Source: Dichetophora obliterata (lineage: Eukaryota > Arthropoda > Insecta > Diptera > Sciomyzidae). From it: DNA of 64,000 nucleotides. Numbering within the stretch: position 1 is the first letter of the stretch; the number at the start of each line of letters is the position of its first letter. The notes beneath the pieces are model-generated. The model ran no database searches. It was not told the DNA's origin and saw only the letters and a list, made by a program, of their open reading frames with translations. The position numbers and the translations under genes were made by a program. Shown here piece by piece: positions 32,166 to 43,640 of this stretch. Where the stretch lies: assembly GCA_963920525.1 (NCBI GenBank), contig OY986438.1:185378888-185442887 (forward strand), given 5' to 3'.

Positions 32166-34196
32166 GTTGGCAGTCAGTTTGCAATTTTTTTTCTTTCCTT
32201 TTACTGAGACTTTCTAGGAGTGTGCGAGTATGTAGTTCAAAAGTTTTTGTTGCTGTCTGTGCTGGTCTTTAGTAAGAATTTACACCATTTCTTTTTATTT
32301 ATCTCTTTTTTTCACTGCGAATTCAATAAAGTTGTGCGTTTTTTGTGTTAATTAATTTAAATGTTTTCGTCACCATTAAATTAAGCCCTCATCAACAACA
32401 ACACGTAGCGCACATTGATTAAGGTTCACCCTGCTTGAGCGCCCACTTTGTGTCGTCTCTTTCTTACACCTTTGCTGTGGGCTTTGTGGCAAGGACAAAA
32501 GCAACGCAAACACCGCCTGCTTCGCCTCCTCCTTTTATATTATTGTGACAGCCTTCTTTGCTACTCCTTGAGAGCTTATTTTTTTTTTTGCTTCTTCGTT
32601 GTCTTTGATTATGTATTTTATGCGTCTTGTCCTTATAAGTGTTTTTCCTACTTTTCACCACCACCACCACCTCCACCACTTCTTTGCTCCAACAACCAAC
32701 AACACCAGCAGCAGCACAGCTCAACTAATCATGCTTAAGTGGACGACCTTTAATTGAAACTATTTTCTGTTGAAATTTATTAAATTTTCATTAAGTTTAA
32801 ACCTGTTATTAAAAAATTGATTTCTTACCTGCACACTCGGCTCGCTTACTCTTGGTACATTTTCCGACTCCAGCAACTCCTTTGGCAGACCTTTGATATG
32901 CGTGTGGGTGCTGTTTTCTCAGTAACTGCTTTCAAAACTTGGCACTTTTTCCTGGTGTCACAGTCTACAATTCAATTTGTAGAATTTTAGCTGCTGTGGA
33001 AACTTTGTAAAAACTTTAGAGGCGCCACAGTCTAGCGCAACTCCAGCAGCGTTCCCCAATCACCAGTGTTTTTGTTTCCTTTATTGCACAATTTCACTTG
33101 TATACTTTTGTTGTAATTACTTTGCTTTCTAGCTGTTTTTTTTCTAATTTTCCACAAAGTTCGATTTTCAGTTTTCCTAGATCTATGCTCTGACCGACAC
33201 AAAAATGCAGCCGTTCATTGATGTTGCTCCACTCTGGCTAGCAGCGGCAGCCACTTTTAGGAACAGGCACAGCCTTAGCCACATACACACACAAACACAC
33301 ACGAACACATTAAGCAAAACGTTAATCTTTGTAAATGTTTTTTATATTTTTAGCTTTTATGCCGAGCTTGTTTTCTTTAAAGATTTTTGTTTATTTTATT
33401 CTTTTTGTTGTTGTTGAAAGCCCCGCAATGCAAACAACAATTTTCCACAACGCTTTTCTTCTTCTGATACTGACTGGCCCGTTTTCAGCATAGATGGGTT
33501 ATTTTTCTTTTTTTCTCTTGTTTTTCACTCACTGGCTGCTTTTTCTATTCATTGCACTCACTTATACGCTCATCTGTCCAACTATGCTGTTTTGACTGTC
33601 TGGCTATTTGTCGATTTGTGGTGGATTGACTGCATGTGTTTATGTAGATTTTCCTATATCTTCTGCCTGATTGTCGTTGTCGTCGTCTGTCTATTTTTCT
33701 GATGTTCCTCTTTCCGCCCAGTCTGCTGTGCAAACCAACGGTTGCTGGTTTTTCTTTTGCAAATGTCCACTGGCTTCGCGCTTTGTTGTTGTATTTATCT
33801 TTGGTCTACTGTTGTTTTTTCTTTTTTTCATCTACACATTTTCTTGTTTATACTTTGAAATGTTGGCACGAAAGAGATGGGGATAGGTAGAGTTGCTCAA
33901 TTTGGAAGATATGTTTGACTCACGTGCGCAGTTATTTAACTCAGCTGACAGCAATGCGACATAGCTAGCATAGGTTGCAGCTAGGCAGCACTAGATGGCA
34001 AGCAACGTTCCTTAGCCCTACTATGCTTTACGAAGTAATTTAACACGGATGTTAATTTTCTGTATAGAAAGATGTTAGGTGTTGGTTTTTTTATATATTT
34101 TGGGGCATTACTACGATTTCCGGTGCGCTGAGGTTTGGAAGTGTTTTTTAGTATAGAATAACTAAAAAATTTTTTTGCTGAACAAAAAATTAAATA
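32166..34196. other. upstream region of the PIH1-domain gene
   Basis: No second coding gene recognised. TTACCTGCAC at 32826-32835 reads on the minus strand as GTGCAG followed by GTAAG, a plausible donor for a non-coding 5' exon of the PIH1-domain gene. CAC/CCA-rich and (CA)n stretches occur near 32655 and 33283. The promoter is therefore probably between about 32900 and 33950, but no core motif can be assigned. Confidence 0.35.
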
Positions 34197-36155
34197 GCGT
34201 ACCGACTACAATCATTGGAGCCCATAAGGAAATTTTACCTTGCAACCTATAGCATTCATTCTGTTTTTAAGTGATTGTTCTTTTTGAAATTTTATTTTAT
34301 TTTTTGGGAAATTCTTTATTTAAAACAATTTTTAACATATTTATATACGCTATCTGCAATTTGTGAGAATCAAAATAAAATAAGTGTTTTGAAAACCACA
34401 ATTATTGGCACGTGAATACAATTATTGGCACATTGATTACTACAATCGTTGGCACGTGAATACAATTATTGGTACATTGATTACTACAATCGTTGGCACT
34501 TCAGTACAATTATCGGCTCCTTAAAAACTATAATTATGGGCATATTACCACAATTATAAGCACCCATAAAAACGTAATAATTGGCACCCAATATCTATAA
34601 AAATTATATAATAGTTGGCTGTAATAATATAATTATTTTTTTAAATCATAAAAACATTTCCTTTATTTTTCATACCTACTTTTTAATACAGATTTTATTT
34701 AAAGAGCAAAAATAAATGACAAAAAATTAGCATACAAATTTTATCTTCAAATAAAAAAAGATTGATTAATTTAAAATATTTTATAAATATAGCTCTACAA
34801 CTTTTAAATATTGATGTGAGACCTTAGCTTGGACATGTTTTACAAAGAAATTTTGGTAAATAAACACAATTAATTTTTTTAAGACATTTGGTGGGATTTT
34901 AACCCTTTCATGCCCGAATTAACATGGGTTGGGCTACACATTTTTTGAGTTCAGATATGTGTTTGTCTTTATTCAAATATGAACTGTTACAGGGTTACAT
35001 GATGTTGCTAATTTGAAACGTTGGGTAAATATTACACTTTTCTCATGATTTTTTTCTTGTATATATCTCTCTTATCTTTATTTATTTATTTATATTGTGC
35101 ACTTGGTTTTACAATTAAGCAATTATTTAAATGTTTTTAAGCACTTTTTGTATAAACAACTTTTTTGCGAAACGATCCCGATCTTAATTTTTACCATTTT
35201 ACTCTACGAAGAACGGCTACTGAATGAATGGACAAGTGCAAAGTTTTTCTTAGAACAAATAGCTGTAAGCTTGCACAATACACAATGCCACATGATGCAA
35301 AAACCAATAGGCAAAAACATGAAAATAACGGTACTTAGAAGCCAATAAGTGCAACTTTGCCTGTAGATAACATCGAGCATGAAAAGGCTTAGCAATAATT
35401 GCTCCTTATGCCACAATTTTCTGATTTAACGTCACTTTCAGCTGGGAGACTGTGGACCTTGCCAAATTTTAGAAAATTTTGGAGCCAGACGAAATTGGAG
35501 TGTGGAACGTGGTACCCTATATTTTTTGGCTGAAGATTTTTTAGAAATTTTGCAATTTTTAATTACTGACAGAGCTTTTTGTAAAATACTTTAATCTTAA
35601 GAGCTCTTTCTTTTGGCATTTTTATATGAAAATACGAATTATTCAATTATTGGCACTAGATAAAAGTATAATGATTAGATAAAGTAAAGTTATTGTAGTA
35701 ACATCAAATTCAGTTATTGGCACCCCCTGCCAATAACTAAATTGTTTGTTTTTTGGAATTAATTGTTGGCACCCAAGTTTAATCACAATATTGCGATAAA
35801 AATTTAGATACTTAGACGAAAATAAACTATTTAATGTTTAATTAATCAAAAAATCAAACGCGTTTATATAAACAAATCCATAAATAAATGAGAAACAATA
35901 CTCACAAAATTTCAGTTCGCTATTGATATCAGCACTCTAAAACCATTTTTTAATTGACGATGAAAACATCCTTACAGATCCGAAATTTACAAACAACTGA
36001 GCTACTTAATGTTTTTATACAATAAAGAACAAAGAGAGGAAATAAACAACATTAACGATAACGGAATTTAACGATATTTTAAAAATGCTATTCAAGGAAA
36101 GGGTGCCAATAGTTGGCGCCAAATTTTTGGGTGCCAATAATTGCAGTCGGTGCGC
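34197..36155. mobile_element. ~2 kb DNA element with TA flanks and ATTGGCAC subterminal repeats
   Basis: Ends share GCGYACCGACTRCAAT in inverted orientation, with TA immediately outside both (34195-34196 and 36156-36157). Beyond the TIRs the left third repeats AATTATTGGCAC-like boxes at least eight times (34400-34600), and the right side has more in both orientations (35640-35780, 36105-36140). Repeated subterminal boxes are typical transposase-binding sites. The interior is AT-rich; its open frames resemble no transposase. Superfamily uncertain. Confidence 0.65.
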
Positions 36156-37064
36156 TACTCAGTTAGTTATGGAGTTATCGATTTCTTATTTTTTTTTCTT
36201 TCTAAAGCGGGGTTAACATGGTCCTACATGTTGTCACGCATTGTAGGACAAGCCTCGTATTTGACAGTTCTAACGCTCGATACAGCCGACTGACAACATG
36301 TTGTCTAGAATTTGAAATGTTTCTAATTCAGGGCCATTGTAGTGTTCTAATTACATACATACATACAAAAGCACACACACACATGCATGATTACATACAT
36401 TCAAATACACATTATAACAAATAAACTTCAATTTGCTTTATATATTAATTAAAAATTCTTTTTCAATTTTGTAAATTTTAACCCCTTTCCAACTAGTGGT
36501 GCATTTTTGCATCAGTAAATTTCGAATTTTCTCCAGGTGAGCGCGAAAGTGATATTACCTGTCACTGTAGGGATTATGTTAGGTTGGACCTTTGAAAATA
36601 TACAATATTTTTGGTTTGAGTCGATCCAGTCGTTTACTTGGATTTTACGCCCACGGCGCGTCCCTATTTTTAAGTTTTTTTTTAATTTTTAAAAAATTCC
36701 GGAAAAATATTTCAAATCGCAATATCGAAATTTCTTTTTAATAGTAACTAATATAAACTTAAAATTTCATGTTTAAAACAAATTTAGAGCCCTTTTGCTG
36801 TTTTAAGCTGTGAAAGTATGAGACGCAATTTTGCACCACAAGCCGAAACCGATATCGGAATTCACTTATTCGAACAACAATAAAATTTTTCTTTATCGTT
36901 AGGGTGATTTCCTAATTTTTATAAATTATAAATAATTATAATAATAAGACAATTATAATAACCATTAACGAGTTCATCATTAAACATTATATACATTACA
37001 TTATGAACATTAAATAGTTCATCAAGGGAAAGCCTTCTTGTAGAGTTTATTTCATATAGTGGTG

Positions 37065-38352
37065 CCAACGCAACACCGGAACTTGAATACGAATCCTATG
37101 GTTTGGGCGAAGCCGTCGTGCGAAAGCTGTTGGCAAATTTGGAAAATCCAATGCAGCATTGCGTTGCGTTTGATCATTTTTTTTACTTCCCATACATTGA
37201 TGTGTCGTTTATCTTCCCTGAACTATTTCGCCACCATCCACGACAATCGAACCAACGAAGCTGCTCTTTCCGGCGTTGATAAAATAAAAGAAAAAGCCGC
37301 GCGGTACATTGGATTATGCATTTGACAAAAAACATAATAAGGCTTCTCATCTAAGCATGTAACTGACCCGTAAACATTGTAAACCTTGTGAACTTACATG
37401 CGCGTAAACTATCTGTCAAAATTTGTATGGGCGTGAGTTTACAGCATTTCCGAGCCTATTTTGTAGTGTAAACTATCATGTAAATCTACGTGTGTGAATG
37501 AAGGTTGTCTTTGGAGCTAATCATTACAAATTTAAGTTAGTTGAAGTAAATATAAACACGTTTTATTTATTTTTCAATGTTAATGAAGGTTTTTAAAAGG
37601 TTTAAAATTTAAAAAAGTCATAATTTTGTCGCAGCCGCAGCTGTCATTTTGTCGACATTTACGCTATTTACACTTTATCGCTCATCAAAAGTATAAATGC
37701 TATACATGTTTACAAGTTTACATGCTTAGATGAGAACCCTTAATGTTTTAATGGCTAGCTGGAATGACAACTCCGTCGTTACGGATGCGTCGAACCATGA
37801 ATCGAATCAGCCAATGCAAAACGTCAAACGTTGAAGCAGAGTAAAGAAATGCATGATAGTTCTCGAAATGCCGCAATGCTTCAAGGCATACAATCAGCGG
37901 ATGGGCGGCGTCGATCTTTTGACAACGCCATGAGTAACTACCGAATCCGTATTAGTGGAAAAAAGTGGTACTGGCCGATGTTTACAAATGCACTCGATGC
38001 GGCAATGGTGAATGCGTGAAAACTCAGTTGTGTTCTACGCAAATTCGAAGCAACTTGCAATTCTCACAAGACGAAGAAGAACAACGAAATATCACAACTG
38101 AATTTTCGCGTCTTCGTCGCTGATTGCTTGATGCATAAAGCTCAAGAATCATCCACACCAACGGCTCCAAGGATTTTATTGAATGACAAAGTGGCATTGA
38201 ACAAAATTTCTTATGACAAATACTACCATGAAATCATTCGAAGTGACGCCAAACGTGTTCGATGCAAGAAATGCCGTAAGCATACTTTCTTCAAATGCTC
38301 GAAATGCAATGTAGCATTGCACCCAAAGTGTTTCAAAAACTTCCACACGAAA
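37065..38352 (+). pseudogene. piggyBac transposase remnant (C-terminal half)
   Basis: Plus-strand frames show, in order: GLGEAVVRKLL, HCVAFDHFFTS (with the catalytic-type Asp), DKIKEK, then after the 401-bp insertion MASWNDNSVVTDASN, FDNAMSNYRIRISGKKWYWP, TNALDAAMVNA and a C-terminal cysteine-rich tail CKKCRKHTFFKCSKCNVALH with a later PKCFKNFH. This is the layout of piggyBac transposases: end of the DDD domain, then the zinc-binding tail. Frameshifts and a stop after DAAMVNA, plus the missing N-terminal half, make it non-functional. Confidence 0.8.
37340..37740. mobile_element. 401-bp TA-flanked MITE inside the piggyBac relic
   Basis: TIRs begin AGGSTTCTCATCTAAGC and match inverted over more than 20 bp. 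TA stands immediately outside each end (37338-37339, 37741-37742). Removing the element plus one TA restores an uninterrupted piggyBac frame from the KHN codons into NVLMASW, which independently confirms the boundaries. TA duplication fits Tc1/mariner-mobilised elements. Confidence 0.8.
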
Positions 38353-38628
38353 TAAAATTTACTCTATCACCAATGTAATTTTTTAGATTTGAAAAATAAA
38401 AAGATCCTTTCCCACAGAATTATTCAATACATATCTTTTTTATTTATTTATGAAATATGTATATCGGTTCCAGCTAGTGGTGCAAAAATGAATCAGACCA
38501 CCCAGCCCTTACCTGTGGAGGTAAAAACTTTAAATTTTGCCAAACAAAGGTTAGGGCCATATACAGACTCTAGACGAAGTTTCATCGTTTTGAGCCCGGT
38601 AGCTTAGAAGCCGCCGGAAATGGGTTAA

Positions 38629-39095
38629 GTAATCAACAATTTTTTTATAAAAATTGTTCAAAATATTTTCTCAACACATAATGTCCAATTTCAATTTTTA
38701 TTCAAAAGTTTTATAAAATAAAATATATATTAAAGTTTTTTCCTAAATTTTTTTTCCTTTTCATATTGAAAACTTTGTTGTTGTTGTTGTTTCTTCGGAA
38801 AGATTCGTTAGAACAATTAATTGTTCTAACTTTGACCTTAAGCTCAATAAACGATTTTAAACTATCAAACAACTAGAATTTGTATTTAAAATCAAGTATA
38901 ATTTAAACTATCAAACATTTAGAATTTGTATTTAAATCATATAAAGTCAACATAATAAAATATACATAAAATAAAAAGCATTCCAAAATAAAATGCAATT
39001 ATAAAAACGGACCATCTTTTATCTCTCTACAATCTGCACTACAATAAACCAATGCAACTTGCGACTAACATAGCTTCTGGTATTATTGTGAGGCC
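38629..39095. other. AT-rich spacer
   Basis: A (GTT)n run near 38777, an AACAATTAATTGTT palindrome near 38812 and a short direct repeat (AAACTATCAAAC, 38860 and 38907). It could be decayed LTR sequence of the following gypsy relic. Confidence 0.3.
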
Positions 39096-39099
39096 TATA

Positions 39100-40170
39100 C
39101 ACCACGGTACCTGACAACATTTTGTCGAATCGTTTATTTTCGCTTATCTAAACGACATAATAATATCTAGCGAGACTGAAACAGAATACATCAAGCACTT
39201 AACACAAGTTTTCCAAAGACTTTCCGAATACGGTTTAATCATTAAACCTAATAAATGTACTTTCGGAGCGACAGATGTAAATTTTCGTAGTTATAACATT
39301 TTTAAACAAGATATCCGACCTTCAGAAGAACGTACACAATGCATGCGAGACTATCCACAGCCACAGACAGTAAAACAAATGCAAAAATTCATTGGTATGA
39401 CAAATTACTACCACAGATGTATTCCGAAACTCACTCACATGCTACGCCCAATTTATGACATGTTCACCGTAGCATCAAAAACAAAACACAAACACTTACG
39501 TTGGACTAACATTACACTAAATGCCTTCACAACAATCAAAGACAGTTTTGCAACGCAAACGCTACTTAACCATGTAAATAGCAATGCAAAATTATCATTG
39601 CTGTAGATGCATCAAACACTGCAGTTGGTGGCGTACTACTACAACAGTACAACAAGAGACTTTAACCTCTAGCATTATTTTCGAAAAAACTTACTCAGTC
39701 AGAAACCAAATACAGTACATTCGATCGCGAATAACTCGCAATATAAATACTTAACAATTAAACATTTCAAACATCATCTCGAAGGCAACAATTTCACAAT
39801 ATTTACAGATAACAATCCGCTAACCAATGCACATCACACGAAAACAGAACGTAGTCCAAGACAAACCAGACACTTAGAATACATTTCACAAATTACAAAT
39901 GACATCAAACATATTGAAGGTACAGACAATGCAGTAGCAGACGCACTTTCACGAGCCGAAATTGACGCTTTCACATCTACAGATATTAATTTTAAGACAT
40001 TACATAAAGAACAAACTACAGATAAGAATTACAAGACATACTTAACAAAAACATGTACGAATTTGAACATATACACATACCTTTAGTAAATGCAAAAATC
40101 TGGTGCGAAGAAACAGATTCGAAGACCATACATTCCACAAACGTTACGGAATTTTAACATCCTAGAACAC
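39100..40170 (+). pseudogene. Ty3/gypsy-type retrotransposon pol remnant (RT and RNase H)
   Basis: Plus-strand translation shows FAYLNDIIISSETE, HLTQVFQRLSEYGLIIKPNKC, GMTNYYHRCIPKLT, RPIYDM, then RNase H-like VDASNTAVGGVLLQQ, TKYSTFDRE, FTIFTDNNPLT and GTDNAVADALSRAEID. The order (RT palm, connection, RNase H) is that of Ty3/gypsy elements. The catalytic YLDD-type box reads YLND. Several stops interrupt the frame, and protease and integrase are not recognisable. No LTR pair was identified. A dead copy. Confidence 0.8.
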
Positions 40171-40795
40171 GTGGCTCACGAAGACTACTAACACAGAGAT
40201 ACTTTTGTGTTTATTGCAATTTTATCATTGAAAAAACAAGAGAGATACATTTCGGATATAACTCTAAATTGAATTGATGTACAAACATATGTGTAAGAAT
40301 TATTTGTGAATAATATAAGAAATACCTTTACAAAATGGTCACTTGTTACCATTGTGTTATGAGCACATCCATGAAACAAGTGAACATTACGTGTACCTAA
40401 TTGTATACTCATTTTTGTTATAATTAATCAAATATTTATATTTAGTATTTCATCAAGGCGTATGAGCAACATTATTTCATACAAGTAATTAATATCGCTC
40501 ACAAGCCAGGCTAAACTATTTTTGTAGAACTTTTTGAGAATTTAATGCATACTTATAAATTGTTATTTCATAGCTCATACGACTGCGACGAGTACCTGGC
40601 TTAAGAGTGGGAGATTCCAACAAACGTATTGAGAAAAAATTTGAGTATATTGCCACATATATTGTTTACAAACTTTTCACCTGGTCGGGAAAATTAAATA
40701 TTGGTAATTAATAAATACACGAATATATTTTATATTATTTACATGTATAGTGTTTTTTGGCTTTTGAATTGGTTTTTATTTACTTGTATTTACAG

Positions 40796-40907
40796 AGAAA
40801 ATCAAAAAAGATTTTGTGAGCCTCAGGCTACTCTCTCAGACAAGGAGGCATACAATGCAATGAAGCGCGTAACTCAAGTAATTGCTAGAAAAGAAAAGTT
40901 CTTATAA
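40796..40907 (+). other. candidate terminal exon of an unidentified gene
   Basis: After a pyrimidine-bearing ATTTACAG acceptor, an open frame of about 36 codons reads ENQKRFCEPQATLSDKEAYN and AMKRVTQVIARKEKFL before TAA. Composition is charged and protein-like, unlike the surrounding AT-rich noise. The entry phase is 2, and no upstream exon with a matching phase was found; the nearest GTAATT donor (about 40703) would create a stop. It may be a real last exon, a retro-fragment or chance. Confidence 0.3.
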
Positions 40908-41129
40908 TTCTTTATTTTTATTATGTGCTTTTTAAAAAAAAAAAATGATGGATTAAACTGTTTAATTTAATTGCATAGAAAACAATTGATATGTAAGCCT
41001 ATTCAAAATACTGAAAGTAACACATTCTTTACCTTTTATTTTCTTTTATCTTAAACTTTTTCTAGATTTTGTTAAATTAATTATTTAAAATTTAATAATT
41101 TCTTATTTTTATTAATTTTACAAATATTC

Positions 41130-43366
41130 TGTAGGGCTGATTATTTCTCGGAAGTTATATAATAAGTTGGGGATTTGCCGAAGCAGACCACAGTGGGTCC
41201 CTTTTCGTCCCCCATTGGACAAAGGGTACTACTGCTCGGAGTACTCGTACGTGAGCATGCTCCTCGTGTAAGCATCCTTTGTCACCTCAAGCATATCCTT
41301 ATAGGTTAGTTGACCAATCTCGGCTTCGCCAATAAATGGGCGTCCCAGAGTGGTCAATCTTATGCTTGCCAGCGCCGGACACTGGCACAGAATGTGTGCT
41401 GCTGTTTCCGGCTCCTCTAGGCATAACCTACACGCATCGTCCTCGGTCAGAGTCATCTTCCCGAGATGGTACATGAAGGGACCGTGTCCTGTGACCAGTG
41501 CAGTAAGCCAGCTTAAAGTCCTTCGATTGTATCGGATAACTTTTGCTGCCTCACTACGAGACCACTTCACGGCCGCCTTTGATTGCCTGCAGTTAACAGC
41601 TTCTTCCCACCTTTTACTGTGTTCCGAGTCCGTCCATTGTTTAATAAGACCTGCCACGATATTGTCGCCTATGGCGATACGTGGTTCTGGTCCACAGAAT
41701 TCTTCTGCTGATCCTGCTCTTGCTAAAGAATCAGCTTCTTCATTCTGTTCTATGCCAGAGTGTCCTCTCACCCACATAAGTGTGAGCTCATTCGTCTGGG
41801 CGCACCTATTGAGTTTTGTAAGACATTCTATGGCCAACCTGGAAGTAATGTCTGTCCGTTGCAAACACCTAATCACAGACTGATTGTCGAGAGCGATGAC
41901 AATTTTCTTGCCACTGATCCGGCCATCTATCAGGTGGTCCAGCGCATGCACTACGCCAAGCATTTCTGCCTGGTATACAGACACAAACCTCCCCAACCTC
42001 AGTACACAGGATAGGCTTAACTCTTTTGAGTACACGCCTGCCCCGGCCCGGCCATTCATCAGAGAGCCGTCTGTGAATATACTGATATCGCTACCAGCGA
42101 TTTCTTCACAAACAGCTCCATCCGTTATAAGAGTTTTATAACATTTTTCTGTTATTTTTACTCTCTGCCTTCCATCCATAGGCTTAAACGCCTCCCTGAC
42201 ATCTCTCTGTACAATATCAAGGATGCGAATATGACCGTGCAGGGCCGTTGCCCCATGCCACGTAGCATTTCGCAACATCCTGAGGGCTGACAGCGCCGCT
42301 GTTTTCTTTATTTCTAAATCCAACGGCAGCATACCTAACAGAACCTCCATTGCGCTTGTTGGAGTGGTGCGTATTGCACCTGTTATTCCAACACACGCCA
42401 GCCGTTGGACTCTGTCCAGTCTCTTCTTAATGGTTTTCTGGCTGACTTTTGTCCACCAAATCACCGAAGCGTACGTGATGACAGGTCTAACCATCATAGT
42501 GTAAACCCATTTCATAGCCTCTGGGTTTAGCCCCCATTTGAGGCCACAAACGCGTCTGCACTGGAACAGAACCCTCTTGGCTCTTTGAATCCTATCTTCT
42601 ACATGCTCGTTCCAGTTCAGTTTGCTATCAAGGGTTACCCCTAGATATTTAACTTTCGTGGACATGTTGATTTCAGCTCCAAAAAGTCTGAGTGGTTCTG
42701 TACTCAGGCCTACCCTCTTTCTTGTAAAGAGAATATTGTCTAACTTGCCTGCGTTTACGGTAAGGCCTTGTTCTCGACACCACTCCTCCACCATTCGGAG
42801 TGCTCCCTTCATGATGTCAGAGATGGTGTCAATGAACTTGCCGCGGACCACCAACGCAATGTCATCTGCATACCCTATCGTGCGTATGCCCGATTCATCC
42901 AGTCTAACCAGTAGTGAGTCCACAGTTATTTTCCACAGGGTTGGCGATAACACCCCGCCCTGGGGACATCCTCTACTTACTCTACCTCTAGTCTTAACTC
43001 TTCCATTCTGCATGTTGACAGCCCTGTGTTTGAGCATATTGTCCACCCAATTTGCTATCATTGGGCTTACATTGCGTTCTGTCAGGGCTTGCCGCAGCCT
43101 TCCAAAGCATATTTTGTCGAAAGCACCTTCGATGTCCATAAATGTGGCCATCGCAATGCCTCCTGAAAATACCTCCTTTTCAGTCACTCTTACCAATTCG
43201 TGAAGAGCACTCTCCGTAGACCTACCTGCTCTATATGCATGTTGGCATCTACTCAAAGGATTTTGCATCAGCGAGGTGCTCTCAAGACAGTCAACCATCA
43301 CTCTTTCCATCGTTTTCGAGAGAAAAGATGTTAGGCTGATCGGTCTGAACGACTTCGCCGGAAGTT
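41130..43366 (-). mobile_element. LOA-clade-like LINE, 5'-truncated
   Basis: Includes the long open RT-RNase H frame (41229-43310 and about 50 bp upstream in frame) and a short 3' untranslated stretch (41130-41228). The sequence stops matching the family beyond FRPISLTSF near 43366, where an in-frame stop appears, so endonuclease and ORF1 are missing. A fragment of a similar LINE in opposite orientation starts about 40 bp away, giving a head-to-head arrangement. Confidence 0.72.
41229..43310 (-). CDS. reverse transcriptase-RNase H polyprotein fragment of a LOA-like LINE
   Basis: 693 uninterrupted codons. RT: QHAYRAGRSTESAL (24-37), FMDIEGAFD (57-65, catalytic Asp), GCPQGGVLSP (114-123) and the YADD box (147-150), followed by the thumb region KYLGVTLDSKLNW. 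RNase H: FTDGS (D414), YQAEM (E449), LDNQS (D475), GHSG (H517) and EEADSLA (D527), i.e. all five active-site positions. The C-terminus has a CX2CX8HX4C knuckle (627-643). RT with RNase H in this order is found in LOA/R1/I-group LINEs; the RAGRSTES and DIEGAFD wording resembles LOA. It copies its own RNA at the target site in intact elements. This copy lacks the 5' half, so autonomy is unlikely despite intact catalytic residues. The real translation start lies upstream and is lost. Confidence 0.82.
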   Translation of the reverse strand: MERVMVDCLESTSLMQNPLSRCQHAYRAGRSTESALHELVRVTEKEVFSGGIAMATFMDIEGAFDKICFGRLRQALTERNVSPMIANWVDNMLKHRAVNMQNGRVKTRGRVSRGCPQGGVLSPTLWKITVDSLLVRLDESGIRTIGYADDIALVVRGKFIDTISDIMKGALRMVEEWCREQGLTVNAGKLDNILFTRKRVGLSTEPLRLFGAEINMSTKVKYLGVTLDSKLNWNEHVEDRIQRAKRVLFQCRRVCGLKWGLNPEAMKWVYTMMVRPVITYASVIWWTKVSQKTIKKRLDRVQRLACVGITGAIRTTPTSAMEVLLGMLPLDLEIKKTAALSALRMLRNATWHGATALHGHIRILDIVQRDVREAFKPMDGRQRVKITEKCYKTLITDGAVCEEIAGSDISIFTDGSLMNGRAGAGVYSKELSLSCVLRLGRFVSVYQAEMLGVVHALDHLIDGRISGKKIVIALDNQSVIRCLQRTDITSRLAIECLTKLNRCAQTNELTLMWVRGHSGIEQNEEADSLARAGSAEEFCGPEPRIAIGDNIVAGLIKQWTDSEHSKRWEEAVNCRQSKAAVKWSRSEAAKVIRYNRRTLSWLTALVTGHGPFMYHLGKMTLTEDDACRLCLEEPETAAHILCQCPALASIRLTTLGRPFIGEAEIGQLTYKDMLEVTKDAYTRSMLTYEYSEQ

Positions 43367-43399
43367 AAAATGTTATAAATAAAATTAAACATGGTAACC

Positions 43400-43640
43400 C
43401 ATGTAAATGCTACCCATGCAATTGTGGAGAAGGGCCATAGTCACCTTCATACCAAAATTATTGAAAAAAGACTACACGCTATCAAAGTCATTTAGACCCA
43501 TTAGCCTTACGTCATTTGTTCTTTAAACAATGAAAAAGGTAAAAGATAATTATATAAGAACTGAGATTCTGGAGAATGCGCCAATGCACCAATGTCAGCC
43601 TTCATATAGGGCAGGAAGGTCCACAGAATCTGCCCTAAAC
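43400..43640 (+). pseudogene. LOA-like LINE RT fragment, part 1 (interrupted)
   Basis: Plus-strand translation gives VTFIPKLLKKDYTLSKSFRP, ISLTSFVL, then after a frame shift APMHQCQPSYRAGRSTESAL. It matches the start of the RT domain of the minus-strand copy next door but is clearly diverged. The match stops abruptly after STESAL, where the 21-bp-repeat element begins, and resumes at 45755. Confidence 0.72.

Larger units (their letters stand above)
36478..38628 (+). mobile_element. piggyBac-type element, decayed, with a nested MITE
   Basis: TTAA at 36478-36481 and 38625-38628 bound the element. The ends read inward as CCCCTTTCC and, from the right, CCCATTTCC, the CCC-start of piggyBac termini. 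A CTAGTGGTGCA box occurs just inside both ends. The transposase remnant at 37065-38352 supports the assignment independently. Confidence 0.78.

Noticed and set aside
32448..32738. Plus-strand 96-codon open frame upstream of the PIH1-domain gene
   Set aside because: Composition follows pyrimidine-rich and CCA-repeat DNA; it lies in the probable 5' regulatory or untranslated region of the opposite-strand gene.
41350..41883. Plus-strand open frames within the LOA-like LINE
   Set aside because: Shadows of the minus-strand RT-RNase H frame, which carries all recognised motifs.
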